Shown: positions 1 to 5,372 of the stretch, one piece after another
How the letters are laid out: each line of letters starts with the position of its first letter
Position numbering within the stretch: position 1 is the stretch's first letter
From: Akkermansiaceae bacterium UBA4145
GTDB lineage: Bacteria > Verrucomicrobiota > Verrucomicrobiia > Verrucomicrobiales > Akkermansiaceae
NCBI GenBank assembly: GCA_002380675.1
Contig: DFWB01000213.1
Span: 1-5,372 of the forward strand
Reading direction: 5' to 3'
Length of the DNA: 5,372 bases
Program-made: the position numbers and the translations under genes
Notes under the pieces: generated by a model
What the model saw: the letters and a program-made list of their open reading frames with translations, nothing else
Told to the model about the DNA's origin: nothing
The model's database searches: none

Positions 1-141
1 CCGGAGGGAGACTTTTCCCCCTCAGAGACTGAGCGAGCGATAGGAAGTGGCCTTCGCCCAGTAAGTTTTGGTTCCCGTGTCCTGAGAGTGGAAACAGCTG
101 TGATTTACGGACTTAGCGTGCTTGGATATGAGCTGCGTTGA
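1..141 (+). CDS. rsmE: RsmE, 16S rRNA (uracil-1498-N3)-methyltransferase, C-terminal fragment (5' end outside window)
   Basis: Frame 1 is open from the first base to a TGA at 139-141, giving 46 residues. They begin PEGDFSPSE, followed by RPVSFGSRVLRVETAV and a short C-terminal helix. In RsmE (SPOUT/trefoil-knot methyltransferases) the C-terminal knot carries a (G)PEGGF-S/T-xxE loop and an 'LGxRILRxETA' segment, which bind S-adenosylmethionine; both blocks are here in the right order and spacing. The family enzyme methylates N3 of U1498 in 16S rRNA in the cytoplasm, on the assembled 30S subunit. Only the extreme C-terminus is visible, and the upstream Gly of GPEG would be the codon just before the window. 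The gene lies 60 bp upstream of the MsbA-like gene on the same strand and could be co-transcribed with it. The identification rests on motif recognition from a short fragment. Confidence 0.85.
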   Translation, partial: PEGDFSPSETERAIGSGLRPVSFGSRVLRVETAVIYGLSVLGYELR

Positions 142-201
142 CGCATGAAGCTTCTCCAAAAGCTTGCGCATTTCTTTCTCTGCCTCTAACTCTTCAGCGA
201 C

Positions 202-1941
202 GTGCTTAAGCGCCTTCGGCCCTATACACGCTATCTGCGACCGGTGCGCTGGCAGTTCATCGGTGCGCTGATTGCAGGTCTCATCTATGGAGTAGCAAGC
301 GGCGCGGGGATTCCTCTGATTCTGAAGGAGGTGCTCCCGAGGATGTGGGTAGAGGGTCCTGACCCGGTGCCATACGGAGATCTGGTCCTCATTGGGGTAA
401 TCATGGTGGGGGGTATGGGAATCCGGTGCGCTTCGGAATTTGCGAATATGTATGGGATGGCCTACTGCGGTCAACGAGTTCTCGAGGGGCTGCGGACGGA
501 TACCTTTGCGCACCTCCAGAAACTGTCCCTCTCTTTTTTCGAGCAGCGACGAAGTGGGGATACCGTCAGTAGACTTATCACCGATACCGAGGTGCTAAGG
601 GCGGGCATTGTTACGGTGACGAATGATATCATCAAACAGCCCTTTACCCTCATTGGGGCTGCCGGAGTTATTGTCTACCTCTCTCTCCAGAATAGTCAGT
701 TCGTCTTCATTCTCGCATTCCTTGTCAGCGCGCCGGCCTGTGTCTTTCCGATCAGGTGGTTGGCTGGCAAGTTAAAGGTGCGCGCAAAAAAGCTCCAAGC
801 CCAGGTGGGTGATGTTTCCGCCTATGTGACAGATAGTATTCAAGCGCCGAGAGAGATACGCGCATTCAACCTTCAGGAGGGTCAGGTAAGGGGAATGAGA
901 AGGAGAGTCCGGGATTTGATGAAGTGGCAGCTTAAGGTGCTCAAATACGAGCGCTCCGTGGCTCCCTTGGTAGAGTTCGTTGCCACGATCAGCGTTGCCA
1001 TCGTGATTGTGTACGCCGGGAGAAATTCAGTGGGTATACAGCAAATGGTGCCTCTACTTGGTGCTCTGTATTTCTGCTATGAGCCAGTAAAGAAGCTTGG
1101 GAAAATCACGACGCACTTGAAAAGCATGGAGGCGTCCCTTGATCGACTGGAGGAAATTTCGAAGATGGATCCAGAGGTTCTTGATCCGAAAGTTCCTGTC
1201 GAATTGGGCAAGGTAAATGGCGAAATCGCGTTTGACGAGGTGTCCTTCGCTTACGCAGAGGATCTGGTCCTGAAGAAAGTGACAGTCAAAGCCAGACCGG
1301 GAGAAGTCATGGGGATTGTAGGGCCAAGCGGGGCAGGAAAGACCTCCTTCATCAACCTCCTCCTTCGTTTTTATGATCCTACCGAGGGAGTGGTCTCTAT
1401 TGATGGTCATGACCTTCGGACCCTGCGACAGGAGGAACTTCGCGATGCTATTTCCTTCGTTCCACAGGAGCCATTGCTCTTCAATGCCTCTGTAAGAGAT
1501 AATATTCTGGTGGGGCGCCCTGATGCCACGGACGAGGAGGTCTACAAGGCGGCGGGTCAAGCCCGTGCTCACGACTTTATCACCGCCATGGAAAATGGTT
1601 ACGAGACAGTCATCGGTGAGAAAGGAACACGCCTTTCCGGTGGGCAGCGGCAGAGATTAGCTCTTGCCCGAGCCTTTCTGCGGAAGGCTCCGATTCTTGT
1701 GCTTGATGAGGCTGCCTCTGCGCTTGATTCTGAAAATGAAGCGCTCATCCAGCAGGCCGTGGTTGAACTGGCTCAGGATCGAACAGTTTTTATCATCGCT
1801 CATCGCTTCAGCACCTTGAGTGTCGTGGACCGGATTCTTGTTTTCGAAAGTGGTCAGATTATTGGGGATGGGACTAATGAAGAGCTTGAGAAAAGCTGTA
1901 ATCTCTACCAAGAGCTGAGACGAAGGCAGATGGTGGAATAG
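202..1941 (+). CDS. msbA: MsbA-like lipid A / lipid exporter, ABC half-transporter (fused permease-ATPase)
   Basis: A 579-residue type IV ABC exporter, close to the usual MsbA length (~580). Residues 1-310 form the transmembrane domain, with hydrophobic segments near 17-38, 59-80, 145-163, 166-185, 255-273 and 281-293. The ATPase domain follows: A-loop Tyr ~351, Walker A GPSGAGKT at 374-381, Q-loop Gln422, signature LSGGQ at 478-482, Walker B ILVLDE at 498-503, D-loop SALD at 506-509 and H-loop His534. All catalytic positions are intact, so a working homodimer is expected. MsbA flips lipid A-core from the inner to the outer leaflet of the inner membrane. The adjacent convergent LpxL-type gene supports that substrate, but sequence alone does not exclude another lipid or drug. 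The start is GTG at 202: an in-frame TAA at 187-189 blocks extension, and the N-terminus (MLKRLRPYTRYLRPVR) is typical. No clear Shine-Dalgarno precedes it. The stop is TAG. Confidence 0.9.
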   Translation: MLKRLRPYTRYLRPVRWQFIGALIAGLIYGVASGAGIPLILKEVLPRMWVEGPDPVPYGDLVLIGVIMVGGMGIRCASEFANMYGMAYCGQRVLEGLRTDTFAHLQKLSLSFFEQRRSGDTVSRLITDTEVLRAGIVTVTNDIIKQPFTLIGAAGVIVYLSLQNSQFVFILAFLVSAPACVFPIRWLAGKLKVRAKKLQAQVGDVSAYVTDSIQAPREIRAFNLQEGQVRGMRRRVRDLMKWQLKVLKYERSVAPLVEFVATISVAIVIVYAGRNSVGIQQMVPLLGALYFCYEPVKKLGKITTHLKSMEASLDRLEEISKMDPEVLDPKVPVELGKVNGEIAFDEVSFAYAEDLVLKKVTVKARPGEVMGIVGPSGAGKTSFINLLLRFYDPTEGVVSIDGHDLRTLRQEELRDAISFVPQEPLLFNASVRDNILVGRPDATDEEVYKAAGQARAHDFITAMENGYETVIGEKGTRLSGGQRQRLALARAFLRKAPILVLDEAASALDSENEALIQQAVVELAQDRTVFIIAHRFSTLSVVDRILVFESGQIIGDGTNEELEKSCNLYQELRRRQMVE

Positions 1942-1945
1942 GATT

Positions 1946-1974
1946 CCAGAGAGGGCTTTGGTCATGCGCTCTGG
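1946..1974. terminator. Weak inverted repeat in the convergent gap (possible bidirectional terminator)
   Basis: CCAGAG (1946-1951) pairs with CTCTGG (1969-1974) across a 17-base loop, between the convergent stops of the MsbA-like gene (1941) and the acyltransferase (1993). The position suits a shared terminator. The stem is short, the loop long, and no T-run follows on either strand, so the evidence is mostly positional. Confidence 0.2.
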
Positions 1975-1992
1975 TGAGCCGCAGCCTAAATT

Positions 1993-3372
1993 CTAAAGGT
2001 AAGTCTCGCGGAGGGGGGGCTCATGCATTCCAAGCTTTCGGGCCACTTCCATCCAGCGATCCTCAGGAAGGAGCTTTGAGGTAAGGGTCACCGGTCGCCA
2101 GTTGTCGCCTGACTGCATGGTGCCGGGAAGGCTGTATACAGGACCCTCGTAGAGATGTCCAAGCTCGCGAGCTGCCCGCTCATCATCGGTCAGGATGAGA
2201 GCCAACGGCAGATTTGGTGGAAGAGCGTGGTCCTCAATCCTGTGAAATGTATGAGGTAACTCTGAGACCCACGCCTCCTGACGCACCTGTTCTCGCCCAA
2301 GGAGATGAAGCTCAAAGTCCGGTCGAGAAGTGCTCATTGCCTTGAGAGCGGGAAGCGTCTGCTGAAAATCAGGGGGATTGTCTGGAATCCTGACCAGGAC
2401 GGGGAAGGGTCGAAGGCTGGTTTCCGGTTGCCGCCTGAGACGGAGGGGCCCCTTTTTGCCGGAAATTTCAAAAGGGCGCCTCTTGTCCAGACGCCAGAGG
2501 TCGTGCATCCAGAAGACATCTACGAGGGACTGGCGGGTCGCTTTTTCGAGGAGGGCGGCGATGTGTGCAGTAGACAACTCCTCTCCATCTCTGATTTCAG
2601 GTTCGTGGAATCTGACCTCCCACTTGCCAGGTGATACGGTTTTCATGGAAATGCCGACTACAGGAGCGCCAGTATGCTTATGGATGAAGGCCGGCAAGGG
2701 CGACATGGACATGAGGCGGCCAAAGAAAGGAACAATAGTGCCCGATCGCCCGGCCCTCTGGTCGGCGATAATCCCAAGAATTCCCTTATTGCGAACGAAT
2801 TTGATAGGGGCCTGATAGGATGTGAACTTGGAGAACATCCTCATTTGGTGATTGGATCTTCTTTTTCGAATCAGAGGATCAAGGTGAACGTTATTGAGAG
2901 GGCGGTAGATCGCAGCGACATTCAGGTCCGGGTGAGATGCCCCCAGTCCTTGCGTGAGAAGTTCAAAATTTCCCATATGCGGAGAAACGAGGATCACTCC
3001 CTTTCCCTTTTCGATGGCACGCTCAAGAATCTCGAAGTCCGTGGGAATGATCGCTGCTTGGACGAGGGTGGAGGATAGCTGGCCTCCCTTGAGAGCAGTC
3101 AGGAAATTGGCGGTGGTATGGCGGAAGACTTCACGCGAGAGCGAAGCGATTTCGCCTTCGCTGGTTTCGGGTCCCAGCACGGTTCGCAGGTTGTTGCGGA
3201 CGATAGGCCATCGAGAGCGAAAGAGATACGCCAAACACGAAAGACTGGCTCCGATGCGCCAGAGAGATTCCATTGAGAACAGGCTGACCAGGCGTTCGAC
3301 GACGAGAAAGGCGGCGTATTCGACCCTCCACTGAACTCTTTTGAGGGGTTTCGTCTTCATCTTCGCCATCAT
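1993..3372 (-). CDS. LpxL/HtrB-family lipid A acyltransferase with extra C-terminal GT9-like domain
   Basis: 459 residues, against roughly 290-310 for typical LpxL/LpxM enzymes. Residues ~10-305 are the acyltransferase: a membrane-proximal amphipathic N-terminus (~17-52), the catalytic H-x4-E motif in VSPHMGNFE (His132, Glu137), then AAIYRPLNN (153-161), IRKRRSNHQM (168-177), ADQRAGRSG (203-211) followed by VPFFGRLM (214-221), and the closing FWMHDLWR (287-294), which matches the family's W-hH-R end. These enzymes transfer an acyl chain from acyl-ACP to the hydroxyacyl chains of lipid A at the cytoplasmic face of the inner membrane. Residues ~306-459 are additional and described separately. 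The start is ATG at 3372, overlapping the upstream stop as ATGA, which suggests translational coupling; ATGs at 3369 and 3360 are alternatives. The stop is TAG, facing the MsbA-like gene across 51 bp. Whether it is an LpxL- or LpxM-type enzyme, or acts on another lipid (ornithine lipid, phospholipid), cannot be decided. Confidence 0.88.
   Translation of the reverse strand: MMAKMKTKPLKRVQWRVEYAAFLVVERLVSLFSMESLWRIGASLSCLAYLFRSRWPIVRNNLRTVLGPETSEGEIASLSREVFRHTTANFLTALKGGQLSSTLVQAAIIPTDFEILERAIEKGKGVILVSPHMGNFELLTQGLGASHPDLNVAAIYRPLNNVHLDPLIRKRRSNHQMRMFSKFTSYQAPIKFVRNKGILGIIADQRAGRSGTIVPFFGRLMSMSPLPAFIHKHTGAPVVGISMKTVSPGKWEVRFHEPEIRDGEELSTAHIAALLEKATRQSLVDVFWMHDLWRLDKRRPFEISGKKGPLRLRRQPETSLRPFPVLVRIPDNPPDFQQTLPALKAMSTSRPDFELHLLGREQVRQEAWVSELPHTFHRIEDHALPPNLPLALILTDDERAARELGHLYEGPVYSLPGTMQSGDNWRPVTLTSKLLPEDRWMEVARKLGMHEPPLRETYL
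1996..2421 (-). other. C-terminal domain of the acyltransferase: degenerate GT9 (heptosyltransferase-like) N-terminal half
   Basis: This covers residues ~318-459 of the acyltransferase gene. The stretch PVLVRIPDNPPDFQQTLPAL (324-343) aligns without gaps to the start of GT9 glycosyltransferases, typically 'ILVRLPNWLGDAVMTLPAL'. It is followed by an 'xPDFELHLLGRE' segment (350-361) that matches the second Rossmann strand ('FPDAEITLLAR'). Asp335 falls where GT9 enzymes such as WaaC/WaaF have their catalytic Asp, but the preceding Gly is Pro. Further on, LALILTDDERAAREL (390-404) resembles the 'ILLTNSFRSAL' strand-helix, and the tail contains an 'R-P-VTLTSKLLPEDRW' segment. The second Rossmann domain of GT9, with its nucleotide-sugar binding GPxH-type motif, is absent, so glycosyl transfer is unlikely. 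It may instead bind a core/Kdo-lipid A substrate or be a relic. The resemblance was judged by eye and is moderate. Confidence 0.5.
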
Positions 3373-4007
3373 GGCTCAGTGAACATGCGATACCGACGCC
3401 GAATGAGAGGCAGGCAGTAACCGATCGTGCCAAGCAGGATGAAATAACAAGCCAGCAATTCGAGGTATCCTCTGCAAGTCGGGGGAATGTCCGGGTTGTA
3501 TTCCTCTCTCAGGGACGCCTGCCAGAATGCTTGTGACCCAAAGACTCGCGAGAAGGCGTAGTTCAGGATCAGGGCCGCGAGGATAAATCCAGAAGCAGGG
3601 TGGCGGGAGGCGAATCCGATAAAGTGCAGGGTTTCCCTTCTCCGGCGGAACAATGTCAGTCCAGTCCAGACAAGTATCGGGATCAGAAGGTACTCGTGTT
3701 TGAGAGGTTGGATGTTGTCATCGATAGCTCCTCCGATTTCGGCGATAAGGAACGCGACCGTCAGAAATCCCAATGAGCGGTAGACCGCCCGGAAAGGTCC
3801 AGCGTGAGGAGCGGTGGCGAACAGGAGTGCTGCAGAGAAGGCGAGCAACGCGGATTGCAGCGTTTCGACTACGCTGTCTTCCATGGGGACACTCTTCTCG
3901 TCAGGAATCCAAGCGGGAAACAGAATTAGCACTGCACCAAAGCCCATGGTGAGAGCGATCAGAATGGTGCGCAGCCAGGATGGTGGATTCGGGGAGAGCT
4001 TTGGCAC
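3369..4007 (-). CDS. Six-helix integral membrane protein of unknown function, coupled to the acyltransferase
   Basis: I do not recognise a named family. From the GTG at 4007 the product is 212 residues, with hydrophobic segments near 12-33, 46-66, 76-91, 106-120, 138-156 and 191-208. Charged residues sit at helix starts in a way that looks conserved: MEDSVVE (42-48) before helix 2, IDDNIQPLK (95-103) after helix 3, an RRRR cluster (121-124), and Glu193 inside the last helix. The C-terminus is basic (LIRRRYRMF). The start is a choice: GTG 4007 has GAGG five bases upstream and puts helix 1 near the N-terminus. A TTG at 4058 (229 residues) or at 4052, the latter with GGGAG eight bases upstream, are alternatives. 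The TGA at 3371-3369 overlaps the ATG of the acyltransferase gene (ATGA), so the two are probably translated together and may act on the same envelope lipid. That functional link is inference. Confidence 0.75.
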   Translation of the reverse strand: MPKLSPNPPSWLRTILIALTMGFGAVLILFPAWIPDEKSVPMEDSVVETLQSALLAFSAALLFATAPHAGPFRAVYRSLGFLTVAFLIAEIGGAIDDNIQPLKHEYLLIPILVWTGLTLFRRRRETLHFIGFASRHPASGFILAALILNYAFSRVFGSQAFWQASLREEYNPDIPPTCRGYLELLACYFILLGTIGYCLPLIRRRYRMFTEP

Positions 4008-4012
4008 GGAGA

Positions 4013-4016
4013 CCTC
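4013..4016 (-). promoter_or_regulatory. Shine-Dalgarno GAGG deciding the GTG start at 4007
   Basis: On the minus strand the bases read AACGAGG, then a five-base spacer (TCTCC), then GTG at 4007-4005. This is a normal position and sequence for a ribosome binding site. It is the reason for preferring this start over the upstream TTG codons at 4058 and 4052. A second purine run, GGGAG, lies eight bases before TTG 4052, so the choice is not certain. Confidence 0.5.
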
Positions 4017-4163
4017 GTTAAGTAGGGGAGAGTAGCCTGACCCGAGGCGCAAAGACAAGTCTCCCGGTTTTTTCCAGCGGAGGCTTGTGCTGCTTTGCTA
4101 TGTTGCTGCGGTATATCGCTCCCGTTTCGAGGGATTTGAGCCTGTCTGGAAGGGGCGCTCCTA

Positions 4164-4180
4164 CTCCCGCTGCTCGGGAG
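4164..4180 (-). terminator. Short GC-rich hairpin just after the propeller stop codon (possible terminator)
   Basis: CTCCCG (4164-4169) and CGGGAG (4175-4180) form a perfect six-base stem with a five-base loop. On the minus strand it begins three bases after the TAA at 4186-4184, the right place for a terminator of the propeller gene. There is no T-run after it, so intrinsic termination is doubtful. It could equally be an mRNA 3'-end stabiliser or part of a dispersed intergenic repeat. Confidence 0.35.
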
Positions 4181-4183
4181 GGA

Positions 4184-5372
4184 TTAGCCTTTCACATCAA
4201 AACAGAAGACAAGGTCCTGGTCTCGGAGATAAAGTTTCCCGTTTACGACCACGGGGTGCGTCCAGATCTTTCCGCTGGTGCCTTCTCTTAACTTGGTCTT
4301 CCGGGGCATGGGAAACCGACCAAGCTCTTCGAAGCCATCAGGAGAGGCCTTGGCGAGGAAGCATGAACCTTCTGATTCATCGATGCATACCAGCATGCCG
4401 TCCACATAGTGTACGGCGCCCTTGCTCTTGCCTTCGCCCCGCTCGCTCCAAACCTGCTCTCCGGTCTTGAAGTTTTGACAGACCAGTCCGGGGCCGTCCG
4501 AAAATCCGTAGACATGCTCTCCTACCTTGATCACTCCGCCATGATGGTTCTTCATGACCTTGTTAGACCACACGTCCTTAGCTTCCTTGCCGCTGATATC
4601 GACAAGTTTGCTGCCCACTCCATAGCCGGAACTGATGTAGACATGGCCCTCCGAATAGATGGGGGTGGGGATAACAGCAGTCCGCCCAGGCCATTTTGTG
4701 CTCCAGAGTAGGTCTCCAGTATCAGCTGACACTCCGGCCAGTTTTTTCATGAAGAGTTGGATGTATTGCCTTTTTCCATTCACTTCTGCAACTATCACGG
4801 AAGAATACTGGGCCGGATCTGTCAGGTCGCTGCTTTGCCAAATTGTCTTACCCGTCTTCTTATCCAGAGCGATGATAGCCCCTTTTTCGCCTCCTGGGGT
4901 GACGATGAGCTTATCGCCATCAATCAGAGGAGATTCCGAGTACCCCCAGCCTGGGATTTTCCCTCCGAAGTCATCGACGAGACTGACACTCCATTTTTTT
5001 TCACCCTTGTCTGAAGTCATGCAGCTGACATCTCCATTGGCATTCATGGCGTAGACCATGCCGTCATCAACGGTGGCTGCCCCGCGCGTTCCTGCGCCCC
5101 ATCTTGTATTATATCCTTCCTCGGGATCGGTTCCGATGGTGCTGGCCCAGACCTCCTCGCCAGTTCCGGCATCAATACAGATGACCTCAGCCTTTCCTTT
5201 TCGGCTGCCGGTGAAATAGAGGCGGTTGCCAACCACTGCGGGGCAACTGTAGCCCTTACCGCAATCCTCAAAGGTCCACACGAGTTCAGGACCACCATCA
5301 GGCCATTTAGCCATCGAGGTCGTGTCTGGCGAGTGTCCGTCCCGCCGGGCACCTCGCCAACTCGGCCAGTCA
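4184..5372 (-). CDS. PQQ-like (BamB-like) beta-propeller repeat protein, N-terminus outside window
   Basis: 395 residues are visible, ending at TAA (4186-4184). The frame stays open to the right edge. The residues before the ATG at 5314 read DWPSWRGARRDGHSPDTTS and continue into MAKWPDGGPELVW. That is the standard mature N-terminus of these proteins ('DWPQWRGPxRDGxSPxTGLLKxWPxGGPxLLW'), so ATG 5314 is internal and a signal peptide presumably lies beyond the edge. Propeller blades show as repeated 'A-x-D-x-x-TG-x-x-x-W' motifs (visible numbering): CIDAGTGEEVW ~65-75, CMTSDKGEKKW ~117-127, ALDKKTGKTIW ~168-178, GVSADTGDLLW ~213-223 and CQNFKTGEQVW ~298-308. The family is exported and binds partner proteins or ligands; despite the PQQ name, many members lack the cofactor and enzyme activity. 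The specific role is unknown, and a BamB function in outer-membrane assembly is not shown. Such proteins are especially numerous in Planctomycetota and Verrucomicrobiota. Confidence 0.88.
   Translation of the reverse strand, partial: DWPSWRGARRDGHSPDTTSMAKWPDGGPELVWTFEDCGKGYSCPAVVGNRLYFTGSRKGKAEVICIDAGTGEEVWASTIGTDPEEGYNTRWGAGTRGAATVDDGMVYAMNANGDVSCMTSDKGEKKWSVSLVDDFGGKIPGWGYSESPLIDGDKLIVTPGGEKGAIIALDKKTGKTIWQSSDLTDPAQYSSVIVAEVNGKRQYIQLFMKKLAGVSADTGDLLWSTKWPGRTAVIPTPIYSEGHVYISSGYGVGSKLVDISGKEAKDVWSNKVMKNHHGGVIKVGEHVYGFSDGPGLVCQNFKTGEQVWSERGEGKSKGAVHYVDGMLVCIDESEGSCFLAKASPDGFEELGRFPMPRKTKLREGTSGKIWTHPVVVNGKLYLRDQDLVFCFDVKG

Larger units (their letters stand above)
4008..4183. other. Non-coding gap between propeller gene and membrane-protein gene
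   Basis: If translation starts at 4007, this is 176 bp without a supported gene; with TTG 4058 it is 125 bp. On the minus strand it begins right after the propeller stop with a GC-rich hairpin. It contains three copies of the hexamer CTCCCG on the plus strand (4061-4066, 4119-4124, 4164-4169). It should hold the promoter of the membrane protein/acyltransferase pair if the propeller is a separate transcription unit, but I find no convincing -35/-10 pair. The plus-strand open frames across it are shadows. Confidence 0.5.

Noticed and set aside
145..189. Fourteen-codon frame (MKLLQKLAHFFLCL) considered as the true N-terminus of the transporter interrupted by a stop
   Set aside because: MsbA proteins normally begin right at the 'LKRLRPYxRYLRPVR' helix, and the total length from GTG 202 is already normal, so no interrupted N-terminus is needed.
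22..513. Minus-strand 163-codon open frame overlapping rsmE and the transporter start
   Set aside because: It lies antisense to two well-identified coding regions, and its translation is low-complexity and His/Ser/Arg-rich with no family resemblance.
1054..1572. Minus-strand 172-codon frame opposite the ATPase domain
   Set aside because: It is fully antisense to Walker A and the surrounding conserved ATPase sequence, so it is a shadow of codon bias.
2305..3334. Several plus-strand frames opposite the acyltransferase gene
   Set aside because: They overlap each other and the conserved acyltransferase motifs on the other strand; all look like shadow frames.
4001..4017. TTGGCACGGAGACCTCG on the plus strand resembling a sigma-54 promoter (TGGCACG-N4-TTGCA)
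   Set aside because: The -12 element does not match (CCTCG instead of TTGCA), it lies inside or at the start of the minus-strand gene, and no plus-strand gene follows.
4085..4470. Plus-strand frames (68 and 127 codons) across the gap and the propeller 3' end
   Set aside because: Most of their length is antisense to the propeller gene; the translations are Arg/Ser/Pro/Cys-rich with no domain and no Shine-Dalgarno.
1..5372. Defence system, prophage, insertion sequence or CRISPR
   Set aside because: No transposase, integrase, terminal inverted repeats, direct repeat arrays or nuclease domains are visible; the genes are envelope and housekeeping types.

Overview
The window reads as ordinary chromosome of a Gram-negative bacterium with a lipid A type outer membrane. 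It carries a full-length MsbA-like lipid exporter and an LpxL/HtrB-type acyltransferase. The long acyltransferase, the PQQ-type propeller with a 'DWPSWRG' N-terminus, and the weak Shine-Dalgarno usage together suggest the Planctomycetota/Verrucomicrobiota group, with Verrucomicrobiota (Opitutae-like) my best guess. That placement is inference from gene style; there is no rRNA marker here. I see no mobile element, tRNA, rRNA or CRISPR array.

Layout. Positions 1-141 (+) hold the last 46 codons of rsmE, the 16S rRNA m3U1498 methyltransferase. After a 60-bp gap, 202-1941 (+) is a complete MsbA-type ABC half-transporter with a GTG start. A 51-bp convergent gap follows. The remaining genes are on the minus strand: 1993-3372 is an LpxL-family acyltransferase with an unusual extra C-terminal domain. 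Its start overlaps the stop of a six-helix membrane protein of unknown function (3369-4007, possibly from 4058) in an ATGA arrangement. A non-coding gap of 125-176 bp then separates these from a PQQ-like/BamB-like beta-propeller protein that runs off the right edge (4184-5372). Its true start lies outside the window, and the ATG at 5314 is internal.

How the genes relate. MsbA flips the lipid A core across the inner membrane, and LpxL-type enzymes add the secondary acyl chains that MsbA substrates carry, so the centre of the window is a lipid A maturation/export neighbourhood. The membrane protein is translationally coupled to the acyltransferase and may act with it. The propeller is probably an independent secreted or periplasmic gene.

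The most interesting item is the acyltransferase tail. Residues ~318-459 look like a degenerate N-terminal half of a GT9 (heptosyltransferase-like) glycosyltransferase joined to the acyltransferase. That would link acylation and core-sugar recognition in one polypeptide, or be a relic of a former bifunctional enzyme.
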